Shown here: positions 14,635-22,774 of the stretch, in pieces
Position numbering within the stretch: position 1 is the stretch's first letter
Layout of the letters: each line of letters opens with the position of its first letter
Origin: Propionibacterium sp.
GTDB lineage: Bacteria > Actinomycetota > Actinomycetes > Propionibacteriales > Propionibacteriaceae
Assembly (NCBI GenBank): GCA_022837595.1
Contig: JALHFX010000018.1
Location: forward strand, 1 to 35,285
DNA length: 35,285 bases
Reading direction: 5' to 3'
The notes under the pieces: model-generated
What the model saw: the letters and a program-made list of their open reading frames with translations, nothing else
What the model was told of the DNA's origin: nothing
Databases searched by the model: none
Position numbers and translations under genes: made by a program

Positions 14635-14654
14635 GTGGGGTGCGGGCCCCTCAC
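14631..14654 (+). terminator. Weak stem-loop at the end of the KAS III-like remnant
   Basis: GTGA-GT-GGGG, a 6-base loop, then CCCCTCAC form a GC-rich stem with a 2-base bulge, overlapping the stop codon. No T-run follows, so it is at best a weak or Rho-independent-like candidate between convergent genes. The rest of 14655-14785 shows no gene. Confidence 0.3.
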
Positions 14655-14785
14655 TGGTGTTCCATCCTGCGCACGTTGATCGAACACGGCGCCGTCTTGG
14701 CGAAAACACCCCCCTCGGGAATCGCTCCTATCTGCGAACTCCTGACCAACCGTTGGGGACGTACAGTGATGAGCACGCCGGGCAG

Positions 14786-15952
14786 TCAGTCGCTGCCGAA
14801 CAGGTCGCGTGTGTACACCTTGTCCGCGACGTCAGCGATATCCGGGGTGCGCCGGTTAGCCACGATGACGTCGGAGCGCCGCTTGAACTCGTCGAGGTCG
14901 CGCACGACCTCCGAGTGGAAGAATGAGTCCTCTGCCAACAGCGGTTCATACAGGATCACCTCGACGCCCTTGGCCTTGAGCCGCTTCATCACCCCCTGAA
15001 TGGACGAGGTGCGGAAGTTGTCCGACCCCGCCTTCATGGCCAGTCGGTGGATGCCGACCACCCTGGGCCGCCGCCGCAGGATGTCCTGGGCGATGAAGTC
15101 CTTGCGCGTAATGTTCGAGTCAACCACGGCCTGAATCAGGTTCTGGGGCACGTCGCGGTAGTTGGCCAACAGCTGCTGGGTGTCCTTGGGCAGGCAGTAA
15201 CCGCCGTAGCCGAACGAGGGGTTGTTGTAGAACATCCCGATCCGCGGATCAAGGCCGGCACCGGTGATGATCTGCCGCGTGTCCAGGCCATGCTTGAGGG
15301 CGAAGGTGTCCAGCTCGTTGACGTAGGCCACCCGCAGCGCGAGGTAGGTGTTGGCGAACAGCTTGATGGCCTCAGCCTCAGCGCTGCCGGTCAGCAGGAC
15401 GGGAGTGTCCGGTTCTTCGGACCCCTCCAGAAGGATCCGCGCGAAGGTCTCGGCCTCGGACCCCGGGTCGGCGACAACGATGCGGCTGGGGTGCAGATTG
15501 TCGTACAAGGCGCGGCCCTCGCGCAGGAACTCTGGCGAGAACAAGATCGCGAGGTCCGGATGCTCCTGCTGCATTTCCCTGGTGAACCCGACGGGGATCG
15601 TCGACCTGATCACGATCGTGGACGCGGGGGAATGCTCCGCCACCTGCGCGATGACCCCCTCGACGCTGGAGGTGTCGAAGAAGTCAAGCTCGGTGTCGTA
15701 ATTCGTTGGCGTCGCGATGATGACAAAGTCGGAGCCGGGAAGGGCCTCAGTGGCGTGCGTGGTCGCTCGCAACGAGAGGTCACGATTCTCGAGGAACTCG
15801 GTGATCAGTGGATCAACGACCGGCGATCGGCCGGCCGTGACATCCGCCACGCGGCTGGCCGAGATGTCCACGGCCGTCACCTCGTGCCGCTGGGCCAGCA
15901 GGACCGCCATCGCGGAGCCCACGTAGCCGAGACCGAAAACCGTGATCTTCAT
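14786..15952 (-). CDS. ugd: UDP-glucose 6-dehydrogenase (short form)
   Basis: This is 388 residues from the ATG at 15952 (AAGGA upstream), the size of the short Klebsiella/streptococcal-type enzymes. The N-terminal NAD site is GLGYVGS (7-13). The central region has EAEAIKLFANTYLALRVAYVNEL, with catalytic-region Lys197 and Asn201. The thioester Cys253 is in GYGGYCLPKDT. The C-terminal UDP-binding half includes RTSSIQGVMKRL. It oxidises UDP-glucose to UDP-glucuronate in the cytoplasm, supplying an acidic sugar for the glycan. It is transcribed alone, divergent from the polymerase-like gene at 16255 and convergent with the KAS III remnant. UDP-ManNAc dehydrogenase relatives are an alternative, but the short length favours Ugd. 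Confidence 0.9.
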   Translation of the reverse strand: MKITVFGLGYVGSAMAVLLAQRHEVTAVDISASRVADVTAGRSPVVDPLITEFLENRDLSLRATTHATEALPGSDFVIIATPTNYDTELDFFDTSSVEGVIAQVAEHSPASTIVIRSTIPVGFTREMQQEHPDLAILFSPEFLREGRALYDNLHPSRIVVADPGSEAETFARILLEGSEEPDTPVLLTGSAEAEAIKLFANTYLALRVAYVNELDTFALKHGLDTRQIITGAGLDPRIGMFYNNPSFGYGGYCLPKDTQQLLANYRDVPQNLIQAVVDSNITRKDFIAQDILRRRPRVVGIHRLAMKAGSDNFRTSSIQGVMKRLKAKGVEVILYEPLLAEDSFFHSEVVRDLDEFKRRSDVIVANRRTPDIADVADKVYTRDLFGSD

Positions 15953-16254
15953 TAGATGTCCTTCTTGTAAGGTCGCTAACGCACTACTGTCCGCATGGCT
16001 CTCGAGTGACATGGCAGCTCAGCGTCAACCCAAGGTTACCAATTCTGCGCAGGCCCCCGGCCCTGCTCGGTAGGCCGTGACGATCCCTCGCAGTCCAGGT
16101 GCACGACCTCGATTAGACTGTGTGGGTGCTACGTGCAACTTCGCCCACCAGCCGCGGCGTCCGATCGGGAGGACTTCGCAGTAGTAGCGGATCCCCCTGA
16201 CTGGAACGTGGGCTCACTCCTCAACCAGATCTCGGCGCCCTCGACGACAGCGGC
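15953..16254. other. Divergent intergenic region between ugd and the polymerase-like gene
   Basis: No convincing gene is seen in these 302 bases. TAGACT at 16114-16119 is a possible rightward -10. A GTG at 16126 begins a 24-codon frame ending in TGA at 16198-16200, in frame with the downstream membrane-protein gene. It could be a leader peptide or chance. Promoters for both flanking genes must lie here. Confidence 0.5.
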
Positions 16255-17529
16255 TTGAGCAAGCCCAGTTCGTGGCCAACCACTCTTCTCACCGTGCTGT
16301 GCCTCATCGTCGGATTTCGAATCGAGTTCTTTTTCGCTGTGTTCGGTGCCCTGGGGTTCGAATACAAAGGCTCCGCACAGAGTGGCTCTTACATCGCGTT
16401 TATCGCGATCACATCCGCGTTGATCTACGCGGCGGCGGCTCACTTCTTCATGGCGCGACGAATAGTGGCCTTGAGCCAGCTAGTCACCATGACTCTGCCC
16501 TTGATCTTCCTCGGGATCTACACATTGGACGGCGCGCTGGGGCGGACTCAGGCTTCCAGTGCAAATCATTTCGTGTTGGCGCTCACGTTGGCCTGCCCTG
16601 CTGCGATGGCTGGCATGCTGTGCGCAGAGAAGCGTGTGAGGGAGCGACTTGGGTACGCAGTGGAACCACTGATGCTCGTGTCCACATTGGCCGTGACTAT
16701 TGCAGCCTTGGGGACCCTATCGGGGACAGCACTGTCCCGCGGCGTGGGCGGCGCAACATATCAGACCGCATCGTACCTTGGCGCTCTAGCTTTCAACTTG
16801 AATCTCTACTACTTGCTCTTCGGGCGCACCGGCACCCGGCCATTGTACTCGAGGACTAAGGCCTATTGGCTGTTCTGTGCCGTGCTGATTCCCGTTCAGA
16901 TCACGGCAGTGCTCTTGAGTGGCGGCCGCGGCGGTTTTGTGCTCGTCGCTGTTGGTGGAGTTGTCCAGCTGGTCTTGGCTCGTCGTACTTTCGGGGGGAA
17001 GGCCATCGGGCGAGTCTTGCCGGCAGTCCTTGTATTGCTTCCGTTGGGCATTTGGGGCCTACCAAGGTTGCTTTCGAGCCCTGTGGCCGGCCCCATCGTG
17101 AACCGCGTGTTCGCATATGTGGGGAACGGGGGTGTCGACTGGTCCGGCACCTCAGGAAGAGACGTGGTCTACGGCGAGGCGGTGGCTGCTATCGAAAACG
17201 GTGGTCCGTTTGGGTACGGGCTCTTCAGCTGGGGCATAGATTACTATCCACACAACTTGCTCCTGGAGTTGCTGCTCAACGGCGGCATCCTGTATGCGGC
17301 AAGTTCCGCAATTCTTCTCGTGGCATTCGTACTCCGAGCCGTCCGCCTTCCGCATTCGGATCCATCCGCTGGCGTAATCCTGCCGCTGTCACTGTACCCA
17401 CTCAGCATGCTTCAATTCAGCGGCACATACATGACCACTGGACCGCTCTGGTTCTTCCTTGCGTTCATGCTGTGTCTGGAGACCGGGGCTGCACCTCAGC
17501 TGATTCGTGCGCCCAGAAGGCGGCGATGA
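16255..17529 (+). CDS. O-antigen ligase/polymerase (Wzy_C)-like membrane protein
   Basis: This 424-residue protein has about 10-12 hydrophobic segments. The longest extracytoplasmic loop lies near residues 270-345. It carries TSGRDVVYGEAVAAIENGGPFGYGLFSW followed by YYPHNLLLELLLNGGIL, the His-Asn-x-x-Leu-Glu signature of the WaaL/Wzy_C family. Such proteins join or polymerise undecaprenyl-linked oligosaccharides at the outer face of the membrane. The start is uncertain: TTG at 16255 has no good ribosome-binding site, and an in-frame stop lies at 16198. The base composition is less GC-rich than ugd. The gene converges with the glycosyltransferase at 17542, 12 bases apart. It is the second polymerase-type protein of the locus; the other is at 19907-21529. 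Confidence 0.85.
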   Translation: MSKPSSWPTTLLTVLCLIVGFRIEFFFAVFGALGFEYKGSAQSGSYIAFIAITSALIYAAAAHFFMARRIVALSQLVTMTLPLIFLGIYTLDGALGRTQASSANHFVLALTLACPAAMAGMLCAEKRVRERLGYAVEPLMLVSTLAVTIAALGTLSGTALSRGVGGATYQTASYLGALAFNLNLYYLLFGRTGTRPLYSRTKAYWLFCAVLIPVQITAVLLSGGRGGFVLVAVGGVVQLVLARRTFGGKAIGRVLPAVLVLLPLGIWGLPRLLSSPVAGPIVNRVFAYVGNGGVDWSGTSGRDVVYGEAVAAIENGGPFGYGLFSWGIDYYPHNLLLELLLNGGILYAASSAILLVAFVLRAVRLPHSDPSAGVILPLSLYPLSMLQFSGTYMTTGPLWFFLAFMLCLETGAAPQLIRAPRRRR

Positions 17530-17541
17530 GGAGACCAAATG

Positions 17542-18663
17542 TCATTGCTGAGAGTCGTTCAGGGCTATCACAATTCGACGGGCGTGCGACCCAACTGACC
17601 ATTTGTTCTCGATCTCCTCCCTGCAAGCATCAGCGAGCACCTCACCTTGATCGTCAACCATCGTCAGGCACTGATCTATCGCCCTCGCAAGTGCCTCCAC
17701 GTCCCCGCGGGGGTAGAGCACACCAGTGACTCCCGGGATGACTGCGCGGAACTCCGGCACCTGGTAATGAGGGTCATCGACGGTCACGACGGGTATTCCG
17801 TGGATCAAGCTTTGCATCACGGTCAGCCCCGCACGTTCGGGGAGGACAGTCACATCGAGCTTCTGGTAAACAGCGCTAATGGTGGCGTCGTCATATGCGG
17901 CGCCAGTCAGATACAGGGGTACACTTAGGCGTTCGGCTTCCTTTGCGATGGATTCTTCCGCCGGACCGCTTCCTGTCAAGAGCACGCCGATGTCGCGGCC
18001 CTGCTGGCGGAGTATGTCCACGGCACTTATCAGCATGTCGAGGCGCTTCTCGTGGTTCAGACGCACGATTGCCCCGACAAACCGCGTTTGGTCGTGTGGG
18101 AGCAATGCCTCCAGATCGAGCGCCTCGTCCGGCGTGTTCGCTGATGGCGCCTGAGAGTAGCTGTTACCGATGACCGACATGCGATCTGTCGGAAAGCCAG
18201 CCTCAGCGCCGAGCCTGTAACCATCCTCACCGTACAGCAGGATACGATCCGCGAGACGATAAAAGAGCGTTCTAGCCATCCCCTTCAGCCTGGTGGAGTC
18301 TGGTCGATGCCAGCCGATCGTCCAAAGGTAAGTCCGAGCACGGCGAAGACGCGCCAGCGGCAATGCGACCCACGTCGAGATGTGTCTGGCGTCGCCCGGG
18401 AAGATGACGCAGTCGAACCGCCCCCTCGCGATGCAGCGAAGCAACCCACGTTGCCAGAGTGCTGGGCCAAGCCAGGAGTTCTTGAGAAGGACTACTCGCT
18501 TGAATGTTGTCATAGGGACGGCTGGAATGCTGCCATCCTTGCAAGACAGATCAGCGGCAAAAGTCACTTCGAGCGCAGAGAATCCGTCAAGCTCCATGAA
18601 GACACCGCGCCGGTAGTGCGAGAGCTGCTGCTGGACGATCAGGACCTTCTTTGGCTGCAACAT
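17542..18663 (-). CDS. Glycosyltransferase, GT4-like (GT-B fold)
   Basis: This is a cytoplasmic protein of 373 residues. The N-terminal Rossmann half starts with VLIVQQQLSHYRRGVFMEL. The C-terminal half begins FVGAIVRLNHEKRLDMLISAVDIL (near 195-218), then GVLLTGSGPAEESIAKEA, and the nucleotide-sugar site region with VTVLPERAGLTVMQSLIHGIPVVTVDD (about 275-301). That site has ERAGLTVMQSL in place of the usual EGFGLxxLEA, a known variation. It transfers a sugar from a nucleotide donor to the lipid-linked glycan; donor and acceptor are unknown. It is the last gene of the minus-strand train. The ATG is preceded by GAGAGG at a rather long spacing. Confidence 0.88.
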   Translation of the reverse strand: MLQPKKVLIVQQQLSHYRRGVFMELDGFSALEVTFAADLSCKDGSIPAVPMTTFKRVVLLKNSWLGPALWQRGLLRCIARGRFDCVIFPGDARHISTWVALPLARLRRARTYLWTIGWHRPDSTRLKGMARTLFYRLADRILLYGEDGYRLGAEAGFPTDRMSVIGNSYSQAPSANTPDEALDLEALLPHDQTRFVGAIVRLNHEKRLDMLISAVDILRQQGRDIGVLLTGSGPAEESIAKEAERLSVPLYLTGAAYDDATISAVYQKLDVTVLPERAGLTVMQSLIHGIPVVTVDDPHYQVPEFRAVIPGVTGVLYPRGDVEALARAIDQCLTMVDDQGEVLADACREEIENKWSVGSHARRIVIALNDSQQ

Positions 18664-18678
18664 CAGTTGGCCACCTCT

Positions 18679-18828
18679 CTACCTTTCTATGCGCCGACGA
18701 ACGAGACCTGCGGCGTACCGGGCCGCTGCCCGTCTTGTCGAAGCGGTCCAGTGGCACGACCCGGCTCGTTTGCCGAAGAGGGCCACCCGACAGGGTGAGG
18801 GGATGTTGGTGCTCCAGAGGAGGCTCAT
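18679..18828 (-). pseudogene. Possible glycosyltransferase N-terminus remnant
   Basis: A 49-codon frame starts at an ATG overlapping the stop of the glycosyltransferase gene at 18825 (ATGA) and stops 15 bases before the next start. Its first residues, LLWSTNIPSPCRVALFGK, resemble the N-termini of GT4 enzymes that read TNIPSPYRVxFF. After about residue 20 the sequence becomes basic and low in complexity, without a recognisable fold. I read it as the leftover 5' end of a deleted transferase gene. A chance frame in a 160-base gap is the alternative. Confidence 0.4.
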
Positions 18829-19910
18829 CGTTGCCTTCCCCACAATTGCGCGGAGTGCTCGAGGATCTTGATGACCTCCGCCCACGCGGGAGTCTGAGGG
18901 GTCACACGGAGGGCTTCGCCAAAGTCGGCGTTCGGGACCCTGGTTATGCTCCCAGCAATCACCTTGCCCATGAGTGAGGCAAGTTGGCTCGGGGACTTTG
19001 GGTCGAAGTAGTACGCGTTCACGTATCCATTCAGGACCTCCCTCGCGTAAGGGAGGTCGGCAGCCAAGACGACGGCGCCGAGGGCCCTGGCCTCTGCGAG
19101 CGGAAGCCCGTACGTCTCAATAAGAGAGGGAAAGACGAGCGTGGAGCGAGACAGCATTTCTAAGACCTGGGCGCGGGGGACTCGCCCGATCGGATCGACA
19201 TTCGGATCGGACGGCGGGTCACTGATGGTCATCGTGACTTTGAAGTCAGCCACGCTCTGCTCGCGCAGAAGTGCGCATGCTGCATAGATACAGTCGTTGT
19301 TCTTGTAGCTTTGATCTGACGTCGGGTAGCAAAATGCGCCCGGGTCCAGCTCACCCCGGAAAGCAAAGGCGCTCAGGTCGTCGAGGTCCAGGGGAACGCC
19401 CACGACGCTGTCGTTGGCGATGCCGACTCGGTCAACGATGGCGTCTCTGAGCCAGTGGGACTGCGAGATTACTCGGTCGGCGCGACAGATAGACTGCTTG
19501 ATGATCACTCCGATGAGGTGCTGGTAAACAGCTAGGCGCCTCTCATCCCGACGCAAGAATGAAAAGCTCATCGCCTGCTGGAAAGGCAAGGACTGATGCA
19601 CATAGACGACCTGTGGGCACCCGACGCCGTAGGTGTAGGTGTTCTGCAGGGAGAATAAGACGTCCGGCTTTAGGGACCTGACCAGTCGCCGTCCGGAGAC
19701 GAGGTCGAAGGCCAGTCGGCGGATCCAACTGCCCTTGACTTCCGGCAGCACGACGGTGCGAATGCGCTCCGACTCCTCCACCAGGTCGCTGCCCAGCAGG
19801 AAGACCCACTCGTTGTCCTCGTCGACGTCGCGCACGTAACGATAGAAGCCTTCGAGCACAGTGAGCGCACCACCCGCACTGGCGGCGATGTCGTTGACAA
19901 CGATTCTCAT
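18825..19910 (-). CDS. Glycosyltransferase, GT4 family
   Basis: The protein has 361 residues and no membrane segment. The N-terminus MRIVVNDIAASAGGALTVLEGFY holds the GGA(L)xxL acceptor-side loop. VYVHQSLPFQQAMSFSF lies in the first half. The donor site half has YKNNDCIYAACALL (replacing KNxxxLIEA), then VFPSLIETYGLPLAEARALGAVVLAADLPYAREVL, a standard E-x7-E type motif (ETYGLPLAEA). It adds one sugar of the repeat unit from a nucleotide donor on the cytoplasmic face. Its start overlaps the stop of wzy (ATGA), so both are translated in one train. Specificity cannot be read from sequence. Confidence 0.92.
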   Translation of the reverse strand: MRIVVNDIAASAGGALTVLEGFYRYVRDVDEDNEWVFLLGSDLVEESERIRTVVLPEVKGSWIRRLAFDLVSGRRLVRSLKPDVLFSLQNTYTYGVGCPQVVYVHQSLPFQQAMSFSFLRRDERRLAVYQHLIGVIIKQSICRADRVISQSHWLRDAIVDRVGIANDSVVGVPLDLDDLSAFAFRGELDPGAFCYPTSDQSYKNNDCIYAACALLREQSVADFKVTMTISDPPSDPNVDPIGRVPRAQVLEMLSRSTLVFPSLIETYGLPLAEARALGAVVLAADLPYAREVLNGYVNAYYFDPKSPSQLASLMGKVIAGSITRVPNADFGEALRVTPQTPAWAEVIKILEHSAQLWGRQR

Positions 19911-21529
19911 CTGTCACTCCGATCAGTGTCGAGCGGACCATTTCCCAAGCCAGCCGACGAAGCGTGGCGCGAACACGAGGAAACAATAGAGTCCACAGCA
20001 CCTCTCCCGGCAGCTCGCTCCAGCGTGGATTGTTGGGACTGACCGAAACCTGTCTTCCGAGTTACACAGGATGTAGGGCATTGACGGCCCTTCTCCATAC
20101 AGTTCGAGCCGGCCTCGCCGCGACGCTGTTTTGGTCCACTCGTGCCGAGTTGATACGAGTCCCTGGACAACTGCTGGCGAAGGTGCCTCCCAATCTCGAG
20201 CCCACTCGTTGCTTGCCCCCCAGGAATCACATCAATGTCCATATAGAGGATGGGTTTCGCGGACACGTTTGCCAAATACAGTATACCAAAGATGGCGGCC
20301 GGGCCTATCAATCTGGAGACGAACGTGTGAGTCCCGCTCCACACCAAGTTTATCATGCCGGCCGAAACGCACGCATAAAATGCATAAGCCAGCAGCCCTG
20401 CCCTCGTTTGAATCACCGATACAACTTGTCTTGCGCGAAGACGATCGAGTAATCTTACGGCGAAACCCAATGTGACAATTAGCGCAGGCATCCCCCACCA
20501 TCCGAAATTGTAATAATACTCGCCAAATACGGTGGCAACCATAGAATGGCCCGCTGGAGCATTTTCCGGAAGTAGAAGCAGAGTCAGTTCGAAGCCGAAG
20601 CCGAAGGGTTTATCCGCCCAAAGTTCTCTGGGTATTACGACTAACGCAGTTGCCAAGAATGTTTCACCCACGCCGAACTGCAAAGAGTCCCCGAGACTAA
20701 TGAGCTGACCAAATACTTGCAAGCCGCTAATTTCTGAATCGGGCCCCTGTGCGCTAAGAACGTACGCCGTCTCGTAAACTCGGGAACTTCGCACCATAGT
20801 CAGTAGTACTGACATTACAGGTGCGGCCGCAATTGCGCCATATTTCAAGGACCGAGTCTCTTGACGGTCAGAGACCAGAATAGCCACGCTCGCAGCGAGA
20901 ACAACGACTGTGAGACGACCCATGCCAGTAAAGATCCACATGACGTAGCCTAGGAACAGAGCAGCAATCAGGAGGACTCGTGGGCGAAGAAGTTGGCGAA
21001 CCCAAGACCCCCCTGGGACGCCGATGGCCATAAGCAGCAGTCCAAACTGCGCCGATCCGGCACTGAGGAGACGAAGGTCCTTCGGCGTCCCGACATACGC
21101 GACCAAAGATAGCGAAGTCAAGCAGAATCCGAGCCAGAAGGACCAACGCGCCAATGGCTCTGGAACTTTATAAACTGATTTGAGTTCACGAGTGTTCCAC
21201 CACATTGAACAGTACATAAATACGATAATGAAGTATACGACTATCGTGGCAGTCAACATCTCTGTTGGAACATCGCGTTCCAACAGAGCAGTCCACCTTA
21301 ACCCAGCATAACCAACAAACATGCCCGTCGCTGCAGTGAAGAGTCCCGCCGCCGTGATTTGAGGCCCGCCGTGGTGGAGAAATCCCATGACCCCGAAAGC
21401 TAGGATTAGCCCAGAAAACATCTTTAGGGCTATCGGCGTCGACAGCTCAAACCAAATACATCCGATCAGCGAGAGAACGCCGAGCAATAGCCAGGATAGG
21501 GCGAATAATACGCGAGAGGATCCGGCCAT
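19907..21529 (-). CDS. wzy: Oligosaccharide repeat-unit polymerase (Wzy-like)
   Basis: The protein has 540 residues with about 11-12 membrane segments in the first 425. Features seen in Wzy-type polymerases are TALVVIPRELWADKPFGFGFE near 295-315 and STVFGEYYYNFGWWG-like residues near 335-350. It would polymerise exported repeat units on the outer membrane face. Two oddities stand out. The coding DNA is distinctly poorer in GC than its neighbours, suggesting later acquisition. The last 110 residues are hydrophilic, Ser/Arg/Gly-rich and unlike the family, so the original C-terminus was probably lost and the frame now reads through a junction. The ATG at 21529 has a weak GAAAG upstream; the 108 bases before it (21530-21637) hold no gene. 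Confidence 0.85.
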   Translation of the reverse strand: MAGSSRVLFALSWLLLGVLSLIGCIWFELSTPIALKMFSGLILAFGVMGFLHHGGPQITAAGLFTAATGMFVGYAGLRWTALLERDVPTEMLTATIVVYFIIVFMYCSMWWNTRELKSVYKVPEPLARWSFWLGFCLTSLSLVAYVGTPKDLRLLSAGSAQFGLLLMAIGVPGGSWVRQLLRPRVLLIAALFLGYVMWIFTGMGRLTVVVLAASVAILVSDRQETRSLKYGAIAAAPVMSVLLTMVRSSRVYETAYVLSAQGPDSEISGLQVFGQLISLGDSLQFGVGETFLATALVVIPRELWADKPFGFGFELTLLLLPENAPAGHSMVATVFGEYYYNFGWWGMPALIVTLGFAVRLLDRLRARQVVSVIQTRAGLLAYAFYACVSAGMINLVWSGTHTFVSRLIGPAAIFGILYLANVSAKPILYMDIDVIPGGQATSGLEIGRHLRQQLSRDSYQLGTSGPKQRRGEAGSNCMEKGRQCPTSCVTRKTGFGQSQQSTLERAAGRGAVDSIVSSCSRHASSAGLGNGPLDTDRSDR

Positions 21530-21637
21530 CTCAGTTCTTTCGGGCGGACATGTGGTGGCTGACTTGAATCCGCATTTGACGCTGCCAGTGGCTCAATTCA
21601 TAGCGAGCATGAATGCAATGGACTTCCTCGGCGGCCC

Positions 21638-22774
21638 TCATCGATCGCTCCGGAAGATAGGACTCGGCGAACTTCTCAAGCCGGCCCAAATGCCGTGACG
21701 TGAGTAGGTCGACACCACGAAGTTCACGGCCCGCTCTGAGCAGTTGGCGATGGCGTAGTCCGTCGGAACCACCGCCGGCTCCGGGCGGGCCGCACAGCGG
21801 ATCCCCAACAGCACGTTGGCGGGGTCCAGGCCCGTCATGATGATGGCCCCGGTGTCGAGAGCCTCAGGGCGCTCGATCGAATCGCGGAGTGTGACCGCCG
21901 GGAAGCCGAGCAGTGACGACTCCTCGGCGATCGTCCCCGAATCCGACAGGACGCAGCGCGCCTTCAGCTGCAGCTTGTTGTAGTCGTGGAAACCCAACGG
22001 CTTGTGGAACGTGACACCCTCGACACTACGCCCGGACTCCTCCAGGCGCTTCCGGGTACGCGGGTGAGTCGACACCAGAACGGGCAGCTTGAACTCTTCT
22101 ACCACGGCCTCAAGGCAGTCCAACAGGGCCGAGAGCCTACTTGGGTTGTCGACGTTCTCCTCGCGGTGGGCACTGACGAGGAAGTAGCCGCCTTCTTCCA
22201 GACCGAGGCGCTCCAAAACGTCGGAGGCGTCGATGGCCGCGCGCTGCGCCGTGAGCACCTCGTTCATCGGAGACCCCGTCAGTAGGATGCGCCGCGGGTG
22301 CAACCCCTCGGCGAGCAGATTCCGCCGCGCGTGCTCGGTGTAGACGAGGTTGAAGTCGGCGACGTGGTCGATCATGCGCCGGTTCGTCTCCTCCGGCACG
22401 TTCTCGTCAAAGCAGCGGTTGCCGGCCTCCATGTGGTACACGGGGATGCGCATCCGCTTGGCCATCACGGCCGCGATACAGCTGTTCGTATCACCGAGAA
22501 CCAGGAACGCGTCCGGCTTCTCGGCGAGCAACACCTGCTCTGTCTTGATCAACACCTCGCCGAGCACCTGGCCCAGGCTTGAAGTGTCCACCTCAAGGAA
22601 GTGGTCGGGCTTGCGCAGCCCCAACTCCTCGAAGAAGATCTCGTTCAGCTCGTAGTCGTAGTTCTGGCCGGTGTGCACGAGCACGTGGTCGACTGTGGCG
22701 TCCAGGCGCTTGATCACCTCGGACAATCGGATGATCTCGGGACGCGTCCCGACGACCGTCATCACCTTGGTCAT
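21638..22774 (-). CDS. capG: UDP-N-acetyl-L-fucosamine-forming 2-epimerase (CapG/FnlC/WecB family)
   Basis: This is 378 residues from the ATG at 22774, which overlaps the capF stop (ATGA). The GT-B fold 2-epimerase signatures are all present: VVGTRPEIIRLSEVI at the N-terminus, HTGQNYDYELNEIFFEEL, VLGDTNSCIAA, HMEAGNRCFD, SAHREENVDNPSRL, and SDSGTIAEESSLLGFPAVTLRDSIERPE. On family grounds it could be WecB (UDP-GlcNAc to UDP-ManNAc). The adjacency to CapF, and CapE nearby, makes the third step of UDP-N-acetyl-L-fucosamine synthesis much more likely. It acts in the cytoplasm as a homodimer. No key residue is missing. Confidence 0.92.
   Translation of the reverse strand: MTKVMTVVGTRPEIIRLSEVIKRLDATVDHVLVHTGQNYDYELNEIFFEELGLRKPDHFLEVDTSSLGQVLGEVLIKTEQVLLAEKPDAFLVLGDTNSCIAAVMAKRMRIPVYHMEAGNRCFDENVPEETNRRMIDHVADFNLVYTEHARRNLLAEGLHPRRILLTGSPMNEVLTAQRAAIDASDVLERLGLEEGGYFLVSAHREENVDNPSRLSALLDCLEAVVEEFKLPVLVSTHPRTRKRLEESGRSVEGVTFHKPLGFHDYNKLQLKARCVLSDSGTIAEESSLLGFPAVTLRDSIERPEALDTGAIIMTGLDPANVLLGIRCAARPEPAVVPTDYAIANCSERAVNFVVSTYSRHGIWAGLRSSPSPIFRSDR

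Noticed and set aside
14750..14775. A second IS481 end near the ugd stop (GTTGGGGACGTACAGT)
   Set aside because: It shares only short words with the inverted repeats, in a different order; likely chance.
16126..16200. 24-codon leader peptide before the polymerase-like gene
   Set aside because: It is in frame and near a possible -10, but has no conserved feature, no attenuator structure and no ribosome-binding site; kept only as a remark.
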